This document shows, piece by piece, positions 53,840 through 63,244 of a stretch of 64,000 nucleotides of DNA (the stretch's first letter is position 1; the number at the start of each line of letters is the position of its first letter). The DNA comes from Chryseobacterium geocarposphaerae. GTDB taxonomy: Bacteria > Bacteroidota > Bacteroidia > Flavobacteriales > Weeksellaceae. Below the pieces are notes generated by a model, which had not been told where the DNA came from, did not search any database, and worked only from the letters and a program-made list of their open reading frames with translations. The DNA is taken from assembly GCF_002797535.1 (NCBI RefSeq), contig NZ_PGFD01000003.1, positions 310,001 through 374,000 on the forward strand, written 5' to 3'. The translations under genes were made by a program, and so were the position numbers.

Positions 53840-55357
53840 CTAAACCCTTGCTTTTTGTTTTACATTTCCTAAAATATCCGGGAAATACAAGTCCGCTAAG
53901 TGATCAAATTCATCACCTCTCATAAACATGGTAGCATCAACTTCTTCATAAGAGTTTCTACCTGCCGCTGCAATCAGTTCATTACAGGTATGAAGGGTAT
54001 TTTTATGGAAGTGATATACTCTTTCCGCTTTATCCGTTACATCAAGCCCTTTAATTAACATTTTATCCTGTGTAGCAACACCTGTCGGGCAATTATTGGA
54101 ATTACATCTCAATGCCTGAATACAACCTAAAGAGAACATAAACCCTCTCGCATTATTACACATATCTGCACCCATGGCAATGGCTCTCAAAATATCAAGA
54201 CTCGTTAAAACTTTCCCACTTGCTATGACCCTTAATTTATCCCTTAAATTATAGTTCTTAAGTGTTCTGTTCACAAAAATCAAAGCGGGCTCTAAAGGCA
54301 TTCCCACTCCATCTGAAAATTCTGGTGGTGCAGCTCCGGTACCTCCTTCTGCTCCGTCAATTGTTATAAAATCAGGATAAATCTTCAGTACATTCATCTG
54401 AACACAGATATCCTCAAATTCTTTAGTATCACCAATACAAAGCTTAAATCCCACAGGTTTACCTCCTGAAAGTTCTCTCAACTGCTGCACGAATCTCAAC
54501 AGGCCCGCTGCATCAGAAAAAGCACTATGAGAAGGCGGGGAAATTACTGTGACTCCGGGTGTGACATGACGGATCTTTGCAATTTCAGGTGTATTTTTAA
54601 CTCCCGGTAAAACTCCGCCATGGCCAGGTTTTGCTCCTTGAGATAATTTTATTTCAACCATTTTTACATTAGGCATGGTTGAATATTTTTTAAATAATTC
54701 AGGATTAAATTTCCCCTCTTCATCACGGCATCCGAAATACCCCGTTCCGATTTGCCAGCAAAGATCTCCTCCTTCAAGATGATGTGGAGAAATCCCTCCT
54801 TCACCTGTATTATGATAGAAGTTACCTTTTTTTGCGCCTCTATTCAGCGAAATCTGAGCTCTGTCGCTCAATGCTCCGAAACTCATCGCAGAAATATTAA
54901 ATAATGAAGCATGATACGGTTGTGTACATTGTTCTCCTCCTACCCAAACCCTTGGAAGTTCTTCTTTGGGAGATTTAGCATAAATGGAATGTTTAATTCC
55001 TTCATATTTTCGATGATTGACTTCAAGCTGTGTTCCGAAAGCCACAGTATCACTTAAGTTTTTAGCTCGTCTGTATACCGCAGAACGCTGATTTCTAGGA
55101 AATGGTTTTCCATCAGTTTCCCTTTCTATAAAATATTGCTGCATTTCAGGTGAAATACTTTCAAAAAAGTACCGAAAATATCCCAAAACCGGAAAGTTCC
55201 TTAGAATGGCATGTTTTGACTGGTAAGCATTATAAACTCCCAATGCATAAATTGCGGATAACAGCGTCGGTATCCAATAGTGCGCTCTTATTAGTATTGC
55301 AACAATCCATGTAGCAACAACTAATACAATCCCCCAAGATAAAAACTTATCTCTCAT
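53840..55357 (-). CDS. Membrane-anchored FMN-binding glutamate-synthase-like protein
   Basis: 505 residues. Two N-terminal hydrophobic segments (residues 8-42), then the FMN/glutamate-synthase TIM barrel: FNISAMSFGALS, GEGGISPHH, SQGAKPGHGGVLPG, ITIDGAEGGTGAAP. Cysteines in LGCIQALRCNSNNCPTG correspond to the 3Fe-4S site of GltB. It lacks the amidotransferase domain and any GltD partner here. Relatives are widespread but their substrate is unproven. Monocistronic. Confidence 0.88.
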   Translation of the reverse strand: MRDKFLSWGIVLVVATWIVAILIRAHYWIPTLLSAIYALGVYNAYQSKHAILRNFPVLGYFRYFFESISPEMQQYFIERETDGKPFPRNQRSAVYRRAKNLSDTVAFGTQLEVNHRKYEGIKHSIYAKSPKEELPRVWVGGEQCTQPYHASLFNISAMSFGALSDRAQISLNRGAKKGNFYHNTGEGGISPHHLEGGDLCWQIGTGYFGCRDEEGKFNPELFKKYSTMPNVKMVEIKLSQGAKPGHGGVLPGVKNTPEIAKIRHVTPGVTVISPPSHSAFSDAAGLLRFVQQLRELSGGKPVGFKLCIGDTKEFEDICVQMNVLKIYPDFITIDGAEGGTGAAPPEFSDGVGMPLEPALIFVNRTLKNYNLRDKLRVIASGKVLTSLDILRAIAMGADMCNNARGFMFSLGCIQALRCNSNNCPTGVATQDKMLIKGLDVTDKAERVYHFHKNTLHTCNELIAAAGRNSYEEVDATMFMRGDEFDHLADLYFPDILGNVKQKARV

Positions 55358-55409
55358 GAATGTAATATTTAAAGTTAAAAATAAATTTAGTGGAAATTTC
55401 GCAAAGCGA

Positions 55410-56756
55410 CTAAGCTTTTGCTAAAAAACTTTCGTAAGAAGATTGCACAGAAACCGTGCCATCTGACAGGATTTTTTCTAAATTTAAGAATTCGATTTGA
55501 TTCACAGAAGCTTGGTCAAAGTCTTTTTGGACTCTCACATAGTTTTCTGTGAAACCGAACATTTTACCGTCCTTATTCTCATGCTCCCAAAGAACCGGAA
55601 GCGTTTTTCCAAGCTGGGTCTGATAAAATGCCATTTTTTTCTTCTCAGATAAAATTCTCAACATTTTATTTCTTTTTTTTCTCTCAGGAATAGGAACCAC
55701 CCCTTCCATTTCTGCAGCCTCTGTATTTTCTCTTTCAGAATAGGTAAATACATGAAGATAAGTAATCGGAAGTTCATTCAGGAAATTATAGGTTTCCATA
55801 AATCTTTCTTCGGTCTCACCCGGGAAACCAACAATTACATCTACACCAATAGCTGCATGGGGCATTACCTCACGGATTTTGTTTACTCTATCACTATAAA
55901 GTTTCGTCAGATAACGGCGCTTCATTTTTTTCAATAAATCATCACTTCCTGATTGCAGCGGAATGTGAAAATGCGGAACAAAGCTTTTACTTTTGGCAAC
56001 CAGCTCAATACTTTCATCCTTCAAAAGATTAGGTTCGATGGAAGAAATACGAATTCTTTCGATACCATCGACCTGATCTAATTCTGAGATGAGATCTAAA
56101 AAGGTATGTTCGTGTCTTTTATTTCCGAATTCACCTTTACCGTAATCACCTATATTTACACCGGTAAGAACAATTTCTTTAATGTCTTTTGCTGCGATTT
56201 CTTTCGCATTCTTTAAAACATTTTCGATGGTGTCCGAACGGGAAATCCCTCTTGCCAAAGGAATGGTACAATACGTGCATTTGTAATCACAGCCATCCTG
56301 AACTTTTAGGAATGCTCTGGTTCTGTCTCCGATAGAATAACTTCCGATAAAGAAATCGGTTTCCTCAATTTCGCAGGAATGAACAATACCCTCACTTTCA
56401 GATTTTTCCAAATCGTAAAGATAACTTAAGATGTTGAATTTTTCTTTAGCTCCTAAAACCAGATCAACACCTTCAATCTGTGAAATTTCTTCGGGTTTCA
56501 ACTGTGCATAACATCCGACAATGACAACCAACCCTTCAGGATTAGCTTTCATGGCTCTTTTCACGTGGAGCTTACATTCACGATCAGCGTTTTCAGTTAC
56601 TGAACAAGTATTGATTACATAAACATTTGCCTTTTCATCAAAGCTCACCTTTTCATAACCTGCATCTGTTAATTGACGGGCAATAGTAGATGTCTCCGCA
56701 AAATTTAATTTGCAGCCAAGGGTGTGAAATGCGGCAGTTCTTTGAAAAGTTGACAT
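55410..56756 (-). CDS. mtaB: tRNA t6A37 methylthiotransferase MtaB
   Basis: 448 residues. Radical-SAM cluster ligands Cys156, Cys160 and Cys163 (CDYKCTYC) and the auxiliary cluster Cys15, Cys51 and Cys82. C-terminal TRAM-like domain. It adds a methylthio group to t6A37 to give ms2t6A; the t6A itself is made with TsaD, encoded 33 kb away. The order of motifs and length favour MtaB over MiaB or RimO. Confidence 0.93.
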   Translation of the reverse strand: MSTFQRTAAFHTLGCKLNFAETSTIARQLTDAGYEKVSFDEKANVYVINTCSVTENADRECKLHVKRAMKANPEGLVVIVGCYAQLKPEEISQIEGVDLVLGAKEKFNILSYLYDLEKSESEGIVHSCEIEETDFFIGSYSIGDRTRAFLKVQDGCDYKCTYCTIPLARGISRSDTIENVLKNAKEIAAKDIKEIVLTGVNIGDYGKGEFGNKRHEHTFLDLISELDQVDGIERIRISSIEPNLLKDESIELVAKSKSFVPHFHIPLQSGSDDLLKKMKRRYLTKLYSDRVNKIREVMPHAAIGVDVIVGFPGETEERFMETYNFLNELPITYLHVFTYSERENTEAAEMEGVVPIPERKKRNKMLRILSEKKKMAFYQTQLGKTLPVLWEHENKDGKMFGFTENYVRVQKDFDQASVNQIEFLNLEKILSDGTVSVQSSYESFLAKA

Positions 56757-56823
56757 TTATGTACTCCTGATTTTTGTGGATGCAAAGATAGTAATTTTAA
56801 TATGATTTTTAAATTGATTCAGT

Positions 56824-57414
56824 CTATTGCTTAAATTCATCTCGAACCTCGGGACTGTTTTGATAACAAACGGGTGAAGAATTTGGATCTGCATCATTTT
56901 CGGAAAATTTATTTTTCATTTCAGCATTAAATTCCTGAGATTTGTTTCTGGCGATAGAAAGTGTTTTCCAATCATTATTTTTCATCATTTTTGAAATATA
57001 TACGATTTGTCCGATATGATAAGGATAATGGGCCAGTTGACGAAAAACAGCATCAATCACAGAATGTGCTTCGCCTCTTATATAAATGGTGGAATATAAA
57101 TTTTCATCATTAATCTGATTTAATGCATTAAAAAGACATTCCCAACCTTTTTCCCAATATTCTACTACTTCTCTTTTTGTTTTGAAGGTATTTACAAATT
57201 CCTCGTCACGGTTTCGCCAAGCTTTTTCTCCATCCTCTGTCAAGAAATTCGTCCATCTGGACAGCATATTTCCTGCAATATGCTTTACAATAATAGCAAC
57301 TGAATTGCTTTCTTCATTGAACTGCCAAAAGATCTGCTCATCGGAAAGCTGTTCAAACGACTTATCGCCAAGCATTTTATAATATTCAAAACGTTTTATA
57401 AATAAATCTTTCAT
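56824..57414 (-). CDS. DinB superfamily (DUF1572) protein
   Basis: 196 residues, four-helix bundle. IVKHIAGNM, and HYPYHIGQIVYISKMM near residue 130-145, provide the His residues of the DinB/YfiT metal site. Family functions range from thiol transferases to unknown; DUF1572 members are uncharacterised. Separate unit, 67 bp after the mtaB start on the same strand. Confidence 0.82.
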   Translation of the reverse strand: MKDLFIKRFEYYKMLGDKSFEQLSDEQIFWQFNEESNSVAIIVKHIAGNMLSRWTNFLTEDGEKAWRNRDEEFVNTFKTKREVVEYWEKGWECLFNALNQINDENLYSTIYIRGEAHSVIDAVFRQLAHYPYHIGQIVYISKMMKNNDWKTLSIARNKSQEFNAEMKNKFSENDADPNSSPVCYQNSPEVRDEFKQ

Positions 57415-57453
57415 AAGTAATAGTTTAACTCACTAATCTAAGGTTTCTCCAAT

Positions 57454-57480
57454 AAAAAACCGCCACTTTCGTGACGGCTT
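57454..57480 (-). terminator. Terminator after the T9SS cargo gene
   Basis: On the minus strand CCGTCAC, loop GAAA, GTGGCGG (one mismatch), then TTTTTTATT. Confidence 0.7.
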
Positions 57481-57497
57481 TGTTATTTCAGGTTCAT

Positions 57498-59594
57498 TTA
57501 TTTTCTGTTTTTTACCATTACCCATCCTGTATATTTGACAGGAGTATGCTGTTTGCTTGGTTCATTCCAGGTTATAGAATACCAGTAATTACCTGTTGGA
57601 ATCGGTTTATTTCCGGCAGTTCCGTCCCATTTATAATTATTAAATTTATTTGCCTGGAAAACTTTGTTTCCATATCTGTCATAAATATTAAATACCAGAT
57701 TTTCTTTATTGGCCAATGCAGAATAATCAATAACATCATTGATTCCGTCTCCATTTGGTGTGATGGCATTAATTAAATTAGGAACAACAATGGCTACATC
57801 TACAGGTGCACAATTATAAGCATCTTTTACATAGATGGTATGATCACCTCTTTTAACATTAGTAAAAACATTAGAATCCTGCCACTGAATATTATCCATT
57901 GAATATTTGTATGGTGCAGTACCTCCTGTAACATTTATCGTAACGGTCGTGTTAGAAATATCAATGCTTACGACTACAGGTTCCTCAGAAGCATGCACTT
58001 TTACTGTCTGCATAGCAATACATTCACCTTTTTTCAGTTTCACCCAATACGTTCCCACACTTACGTCTGTAATAGCCTGTGTAGTTGCTCCCGTGCTCCA
58101 TTCATATCCGTCAAATCCGGCTCCTGCATCCAGAGTGGTTTTGTCTTCGATACAAATTGTCTTATCTTTTAGAACTGACGAATAAGTAGCTGGAATTATG
58201 GAGAGTGTTATTTTAGCAATACCATAACAACCATTGCCATCTATTACTTTTATGTATGCTGCTCCCTCTGCTGAAATATACGCTGAAGGAGTCAGTATTT
58301 CATTAGTCCCGTTAATTGCATTGGCTACTGAGCTATAGTATTTTTTAGTAACTCCGCTTTGTGATGTTACCGATACTGTTGTCAGATTAAAAATAGCTAT
58401 TTTAGGATTCTCTTCTGATGCGCAAGCTCTTAAAGAAGCATCATTCACAATTACTTCAGGATAAAATTTAAGTGTAATAACCGCTGTAGTAGAACATCCT
58501 TGTGAAGTTTTTATCGACGCATACACCACCCCTTCCGCAGACAAATATTGACTCGGATTTGAAATTTGCCCTGTTCCTGCATTTAAGTCAGCCATTGTCG
58601 GGTAATATTTAATCGTCACACCCGATCCGCTGTAAACATTGGCACTCGTCAAATCAAACAGCCCTTTTCCTAATTTATAATTATTACAAGCATATAACGT
58701 AACATTATTTCCTGTAATCCCTCCCAATTTAAATTTGAATTTACCAATCTGCCTACAAAAATTGATCGGATTATTAGGATTCGAAGGATCTAAATAATGT
58801 ATACTATAATAATAAATAGTAGTAGTATTTACTGTTATAGGTGTTAAAATAGGGTTTGTTCCGGCAAGTGCATCATTTTGAGTTGTATGATACGTAATTA
58901 CAAAATTAGGATTTCCATTCAGAATTCCAGCAGTCAGGGTACTAAAATCAAAAACAGCAGGATTTGCACAAATTAAGATTTCTCTCGGATCATTTGGATT
59001 TGCAGCAGGAATTCCTGGTGGAGTAAACGGATGCGGCTGCAAAACAGGGTCTGTAAAAGGAGATGCCAATGTTGCCGTTCCGCCCCAGGTTAAAGAAAAC
59101 GGAGCAACCGTACTGCTTCCTGCTCCCACCCAGTTGTCGATATAAAGATAATAAGTTTGCCCGGCTATAACATCCATATACATACAATAAGGTGTCGGCG
59201 AACCTCCTGCTGCACTGGTAAGTGTACTGGTCATATTTAATCCTGTGTTGGCACCTACCCCAATTACCGTAGCTGCATTACAACGTATTGGAGATCCCAA
59301 GTTTCCGCAGCTTGCATTAGGTCCGTAGATGGCCCAGTCATAATCTGCTCCCGGATCATTGGGAACCAGATCAAAAGTAAGTGTTCCGCTGGTAGCAATA
59401 GTAAGTTTGTACCATATTGAATTGTGCTCACCCGTAGTTAAACAACCGCCTAAATTTTCGTTAACAGCACCAATTCCTGTCGGACTATATGTAATACTCG
59501 AATTTCCGCAGACTGACAATGCAGTAGAGCAATCCGCCTGAGCAAAATAAACTTGTGATAATAATAAAAGAAATAATAGTAAAGTTTTTTTCAT
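57498..59594 (-). CDS. T9SS type B cargo protein with tandem repeats
   Basis: 698 residues from the ATG at 59594 (a TTG two codons earlier is unlikely), with signal peptide ending VYFAQA. The N-terminal domain (to about 180) is Cys-containing and beta-rich. Then come at least two, perhaps three, 80-residue repeats recognisable by KYYxxxxxAxxGTxxIxxPSxYxSAEG (near residues 320-470). After a PKD/Ig-like unit (DGYEWSTGATTQAI) and a SprB-like repeat (YKYSMDNIQWQDSNVFTNVKRG) it ends with the type B CTD (ITPNGDGINDVIDY, IYDRYGNKVFQ, WDGTAGNKPIPTGNYWY). Export through the T9SS encoded at 41-46 kb is expected. Likely a surface adhesin. Confidence 0.9.
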   Translation of the reverse strand: MKKTLLLFLLLLSQVYFAQADCSTALSVCGNSSITYSPTGIGAVNENLGGCLTTGEHNSIWYKLTIATSGTLTFDLVPNDPGADYDWAIYGPNASCGNLGSPIRCNAATVIGVGANTGLNMTSTLTSAAGGSPTPYCMYMDVIAGQTYYLYIDNWVGAGSSTVAPFSLTWGGTATLASPFTDPVLQPHPFTPPGIPAANPNDPREILICANPAVFDFSTLTAGILNGNPNFVITYHTTQNDALAGTNPILTPITVNTTTIYYYSIHYLDPSNPNNPINFCRQIGKFKFKLGGITGNNVTLYACNNYKLGKGLFDLTSANVYSGSGVTIKYYPTMADLNAGTGQISNPSQYLSAEGVVYASIKTSQGCSTTAVITLKFYPEVIVNDASLRACASEENPKIAIFNLTTVSVTSQSGVTKKYYSSVANAINGTNEILTPSAYISAEGAAYIKVIDGNGCYGIAKITLSIIPATYSSVLKDKTICIEDKTTLDAGAGFDGYEWSTGATTQAITDVSVGTYWVKLKKGECIAMQTVKVHASEEPVVVSIDISNTTVTINVTGGTAPYKYSMDNIQWQDSNVFTNVKRGDHTIYVKDAYNCAPVDVAIVVPNLINAITPNGDGINDVIDYSALANKENLVFNIYDRYGNKVFQANKFNNYKWDGTAGNKPIPTGNYWYSITWNEPSKQHTPVKYTGWVMVKNRK

Positions 59595-59730
59595 TATCAA
59601 TTGGTTATTAAATTTTAAAAGTACCTCAAATATAACAATTTAAATGAATAACAACAAAAGACAAAGAAAATAAAAGATTTAGTTATAAAAACAAATAATA
59701 ATTAAATTTATAAAAACGATTAAGCGAAAA

Positions 59731-60528
59731 TTATTTTATACTCGTAATATTACCACACATGTTTTCAAGGTGAAAAATTTTATGAAAAGGGCTCTTCACT
59801 TCATTCAAATGCTCTTTATCCTGAATGAAAGTATATCGAGAGGCCAGAGAATTCATATCTGAAACAATCACCAGCCAACATTCGTCAACACTGCTGTCGT
59901 AATAAGGAAATTTTTCATTTTTCTTTTCAATCAGCTCTAAAATCTTTTCGGAACAAAGCTCATCAAACAAGCTCATATTGTACTCATGGGTTATGAAAAC
60001 ATTTCTCCGGTGAAAAGATTTTCGCACACTTTTTACAACGCCAAATGGCTTACCTTTTTTTATACTTTTATAAATATTCTGAATAATTTCTTCCTGATGT
60101 TCCAGAGAATCCAGCTTAATGTGAGGATAGAATTCTAAAAAATAAACACCACGATACTTCGTAGTGTCTTCTTGTTCCAATAATATTTCTGTTTGACGGA
60201 AAATCTTATTTAAGCTGCTTTCAACCTTCTTCATTTCAAGGTGGTTGATTACCTCAGTAAGCTCTATCCCGATCTTCTTGTCGTTTAGTTTAGCGATAAA
60301 ATCCGGACTCTCACAGGTAAGATTTTCAAACTGCACTTCCGGGAAATGGTGCATAAACGAATTCAGCAATAAAATCTCGGCTTTCTTTTTATACTTTTCA
60401 CGATCATGCAGCGGAGACTCATCTATTTTACGATGATACTTCTCTATCGGCTTTTTTTTCAAATGTCGATTCAGATAATATAAGCTCAGATTTTTAATTA
60501 AATCTTCATCAGAAAATGCCTTTTTCAT
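59731..60528 (-). CDS. Unknown protein with PD-(D/E)XK-like motif
   Basis: 265 residues, soluble, Lys/Glu-rich. SPDFIAK (Asp76) and GIELTEV (Glu89, Thr91) are spaced like the metal-binding core of PD-(D/E)XK nucleases, with a preceding helix LLLNSFMHHF; the usual Lys is a Thr. No family is recognised and no restriction or toxin partner is adjacent. It stands alone with a 130-bp AT-rich spacer downstream. Confidence 0.68.
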   Translation of the reverse strand: MKKAFSDEDLIKNLSLYYLNRHLKKKPIEKYHRKIDESPLHDREKYKKKAEILLLNSFMHHFPEVQFENLTCESPDFIAKLNDKKIGIELTEVINHLEMKKVESSLNKIFRQTEILLEQEDTTKYRGVYFLEFYPHIKLDSLEHQEEIIQNIYKSIKKGKPFGVVKSVRKSFHRRNVFITHEYNMSLFDELCSEKILELIEKKNEKFPYYDSSVDECWLVIVSDMNSLASRYTFIQDKEHLNEVKSPFHKIFHLENMCGNITSIK

Positions 60529-60694
60529 GTGCTTATTATTTTATTGTTATGGAACACATAAAACTTCTGGTTTTAGCTCTTGAAGTTTTGATTATCAAAA
60601 ATTTACACTTAAAGATAAGCAAAAAAACAATTCAAAAACTGCTTTTTAAAATAATTTCTCTTATAATTAATATATAGTTTACTTTCATAATTAA

Positions 60695-60702
60695 TACCTT
60701 TG
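60695..60702 (+). promoter_or_regulatory. -7 box TACCTTTG of the alpha-glucan phosphorylase
   Basis: Exact TAnnTTTG 26 bp before the ATG. -33 element not clear. Confidence 0.45.
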
Positions 60703-60728
60703 CCCCTTCAATTATAAAACTGTGATTT

Positions 60729-62393
60729 ATGGATTTTAAAAATTTTAAAATACCCTACAGCGTCAATTCCCAATATTCTAAAAAAGTTGCCTATTTTTCA
60801 ATGGAATTTGCCATTGAGCAGGTATTAAAAATATATTCAGGAGGTCTCGGATTTTTAGCAGGTTCTCACATGAGAAGTGCCTACAATTTGAAACAGGATC
60901 TTATAGGAATCGGTATCCTTTGGAAATTTGGTTACTATGATCAGGCAAGAAATCATGATCAGACGTTACAACCGACATGGACAAGAAAAATGTACAGCTT
61001 TCTTGAAGATACCGGAATAAAATTTCAAATTGAAATACACAGTGCTCCGGTTTGGGTAAAAGTCTGGTATCTGGATCCGGAAATTTTCAATACGGCTCCT
61101 ATGTTTTTCTTGTCAACAGATGTTCCGGAGAACGATCATATTTCAAAAACAATTTGTCATAAACTCTATGATGCCAATGAATCGACAAAATTGGCTCAAT
61201 ACATTTTGCTCGGTAAAGGAGGGGCAAGATTGCTGGACGAAATGAATATCGAAAGAGATATTTATCACCTCAACGAAGCTCATGGGCTTCCTGCCGCATT
61301 TCATTTGCTGAAAAAATATAATGGGGATTTAAGTAAAGTAAAAGAGAAATTAGTTTTCACCACTCATACTCCGGAAGAAGCAGGAAATGAAAAGCACAAT
61401 CTGAAATTATGTTACGATATGTCATATTTTTCAGGCTTGAGTATGGAAGAAGTGAAAAAGATCGAAGGTTCTGATGATGACCGTTTCAACCATTCACTCT
61501 GTGCTTTGAAAATGGCAAAAATTGCCAATGGTGTTTCACAGCTTCATGGTGTCGTTTCAAGAGCCATGTGGAGCAAATATCCCGGAATTTGCGGAATTAC
61601 ATCCATTACCAATGCTCAGGAATTCAAATATTGGGCAGATAAACCGCTTTACAATTCAAAAGATGAAAATGATGAGACTGTTTTCGATTACAGGAAAAAA
61701 CACCTGAAGAAAAGATTATTCAAAATCGTAGCAGATCAAACAGGAAATTTATTCAATCCCAATATATTCACTATTGTCTGGGCTAGAAGATTTGCGGGGT
61801 ACAAACGTGCCGATTTGTTATTGCATGACAAAGAAAGATTGTACAGACTATTGAATCACCCTAAATATCCAATTCAGATTATTTGGGCAGGAAAGCCTTA
61901 TCCTATGGATTACTCTGCAATTTCTACCTTTAATTCATTGGTTGAAGAGAGTAAAAACCACAAAAATATGGCTGTACTTACAGGATACGAACTTTCATTA
62001 AGCAAATCTTTAAAACAAGGCTCAGATCTTTGGCTAAACAATCCAAGAGTTCCGAGAGAAGCTTCAGGAACTTCGGGAATGACCGCGGCAATGAACGGTT
62101 CCGTTAACTTATCTACAGACGATGGATGGATTCCTGAATTTGCAAAACATGGCGAAAATTCATTTGTCGTTCCTAAAGCAGATTACCAAAATATGAGTGT
62201 TTACGAACAGGATACTTATGATTTGAACAAATTATACGAAATTCTGGAAAACGAAATCCTTCCTACTTATTATGAAAAGCCTAATACGTGGAGAAAGATC
62301 CAGCACAATGCGATGAATGATGTGAAGGACCGATTCAACAGCGATAGAATGGCAGATGAATATTATAAAGTTTTATATAATTACGAAGGTTGA
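60729..62393 (+). CDS. Alpha-glucan phosphorylase family protein (GT35), PLP Lys replaced
   Basis: 554 residues, short GT35 form as in Thermotoga/Thermus-type alpha-glucan phosphorylases. KVAYFSMEFAIEQVLKIYSGGLG, ERDIYHLNEAHG, FTTHTPEEAGNEKH and IVWARRFAGYKRADL are conserved. The PLP-lysine motif EASGTSGMKAAMNG of related enzymes reads EASGTSGMTAAMNG here, with Thr452 (codon ACC, 62082-62084) at the PLP lysine position. The protein is otherwise intact and well framed. It may bind glucan or act without PLP. Monocistronic with terminator. Confidence 0.88.
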   Translation: MDFKNFKIPYSVNSQYSKKVAYFSMEFAIEQVLKIYSGGLGFLAGSHMRSAYNLKQDLIGIGILWKFGYYDQARNHDQTLQPTWTRKMYSFLEDTGIKFQIEIHSAPVWVKVWYLDPEIFNTAPMFFLSTDVPENDHISKTICHKLYDANESTKLAQYILLGKGGARLLDEMNIERDIYHLNEAHGLPAAFHLLKKYNGDLSKVKEKLVFTTHTPEEAGNEKHNLKLCYDMSYFSGLSMEEVKKIEGSDDDRFNHSLCALKMAKIANGVSQLHGVVSRAMWSKYPGICGITSITNAQEFKYWADKPLYNSKDENDETVFDYRKKHLKKRLFKIVADQTGNLFNPNIFTIVWARRFAGYKRADLLLHDKERLYRLLNHPKYPIQIIWAGKPYPMDYSAISTFNSLVEESKNHKNMAVLTGYELSLSKSLKQGSDLWLNNPRVPREASGTSGMTAAMNGSVNLSTDDGWIPEFAKHGENSFVVPKADYQNMSVYEQDTYDLNKLYEILENEILPTYYEKPNTWRKIQHNAMNDVKDRFNSDRMADEYYKVLYNYEG

Positions 62394-62412
62394 TTCTCCT
62401 TCATTAAAAAAT

Positions 62413-62447
62413 AAAAATCGGTTTGATATTCTCAAACCGATTTTTAT
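62413..62447. terminator. Bidirectional terminator
   Basis: AAAAATCGGTTTGA, loop TATTC, TCAAACCGATTTTT, before the convergent gene ending at 62459. Confidence 0.9.
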
Positions 62448-62458
62448 TTAGGTTAATC

Positions 62459-62641
62459 TTATTTCTTTTTTGAAGGCACTTTTAAACCTTTTTCTCTCGC
62501 TTCAGAAATACCTATGGCTACAGCCTGTTTTCTGCTTGTCACTTTTTTTCCGGAAGAAGATTTCAGTTTTCCTTCCTTAAATTCGTGCATTACCTTTCCT
62601 ACTTTGTCCTGAGCTTTTTCTGAATATTTTGTCTTGCTCAT
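62459..62641 (-). CDS. Small basic protein (DUF6496-like)
   Basis: 60 residues, Lys-rich, with the pattern KVGKVMHEFKEGKLKSSSG, then SRKQAVAIGISEARE. This fits the short DUF6496 family of unknown role; a nucleic-acid-binding function is suggested only by charge. It follows the 157-residue gene by 11 bp on the minus strand. Confidence 0.72.
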   Translation of the reverse strand: MSKTKYSEKAQDKVGKVMHEFKEGKLKSSSGKKVTSRKQAVAIGISEAREKGLKVPSKKK

Positions 62642-62652
62642 GATTTTTCTTT

Positions 62653-63126
62653 TTAAGATTTAGGCAGGGCTACCCCTATTTCATAAACGCGTGCATGCTT
62701 CAAATACTTTGAACGCTCCCGTGAAGTTACCGATTCAAAATGATTATTTTTAAGCACTACAATCGGATCTTCCGTATTTTCAATTTCAAAATTAGCTAAA
62801 TATCTTTCGTCCGGAGGGGACTGTAATAGTTTTGCTTTGATTTTCTGCAGTTCATCTGCATATTTTCTGAATCCCGGATCTGATGAATGGATAAATTTAT
62901 ATTCATCACCCGCATCTACATAATAATGAAGCTTTTTCTCAATCAAATTGGCCTCATTACAAATATCGGGATTGTCATTTCCATCTTTAAAACCTACTTC
63001 CACCAATGTCCCTCCCTTTTTCTGTGCACATTGTTCAGCATCATCATAACTGGAAAATCCCGTATATATGATTTGATCATCCAAGACATATCGGTTCAGT
63101 TTCTGGTTAAATGCATTCGTTTCCAT
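62653..63126 (-). CDS. Hypothetical soluble protein
   Basis: 157 residues, no membrane segment or signal. YVLDDQIIYTGFSSYDDAEQCAQKKGGTLVEVGFKDGND has the look of a small repeat or sensor-like domain, but no family is recognised. Two Cys (AEQCAQ and DICNEA). Probably co-transcribed with the small basic protein. Confidence 0.65.
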   Translation of the reverse strand: METNAFNQKLNRYVLDDQIIYTGFSSYDDAEQCAQKKGGTLVEVGFKDGNDNPDICNEANLIEKKLHYYVDAGDEYKFIHSSDPGFRKYADELQKIKAKLLQSPPDERYLANFEIENTEDPIVVLKNNHFESVTSRERSKYLKHARVYEIGVALPKS

Positions 63127-63228
63127 AATTATTATTGATTTGATTATATATTGATTATATTCAATTTTGTTGCCAAAACCCTTGTTTAATTTGCTTTTTT
63201 CAGCATTTATAAAATTATTATATTTGAA

Positions 63229-63236
63229 ATCTTTAA
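63229..63236 (+). promoter_or_regulatory. -7 box TATATTTG of the DPP-IV-like gene
   Basis: Exact TAnnTTTG 8 bp before the ATG, so the mRNA would be nearly leaderless, similar to tsaD. Confidence 0.42.
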
Positions 63237-63244
63237 AATTGGAA

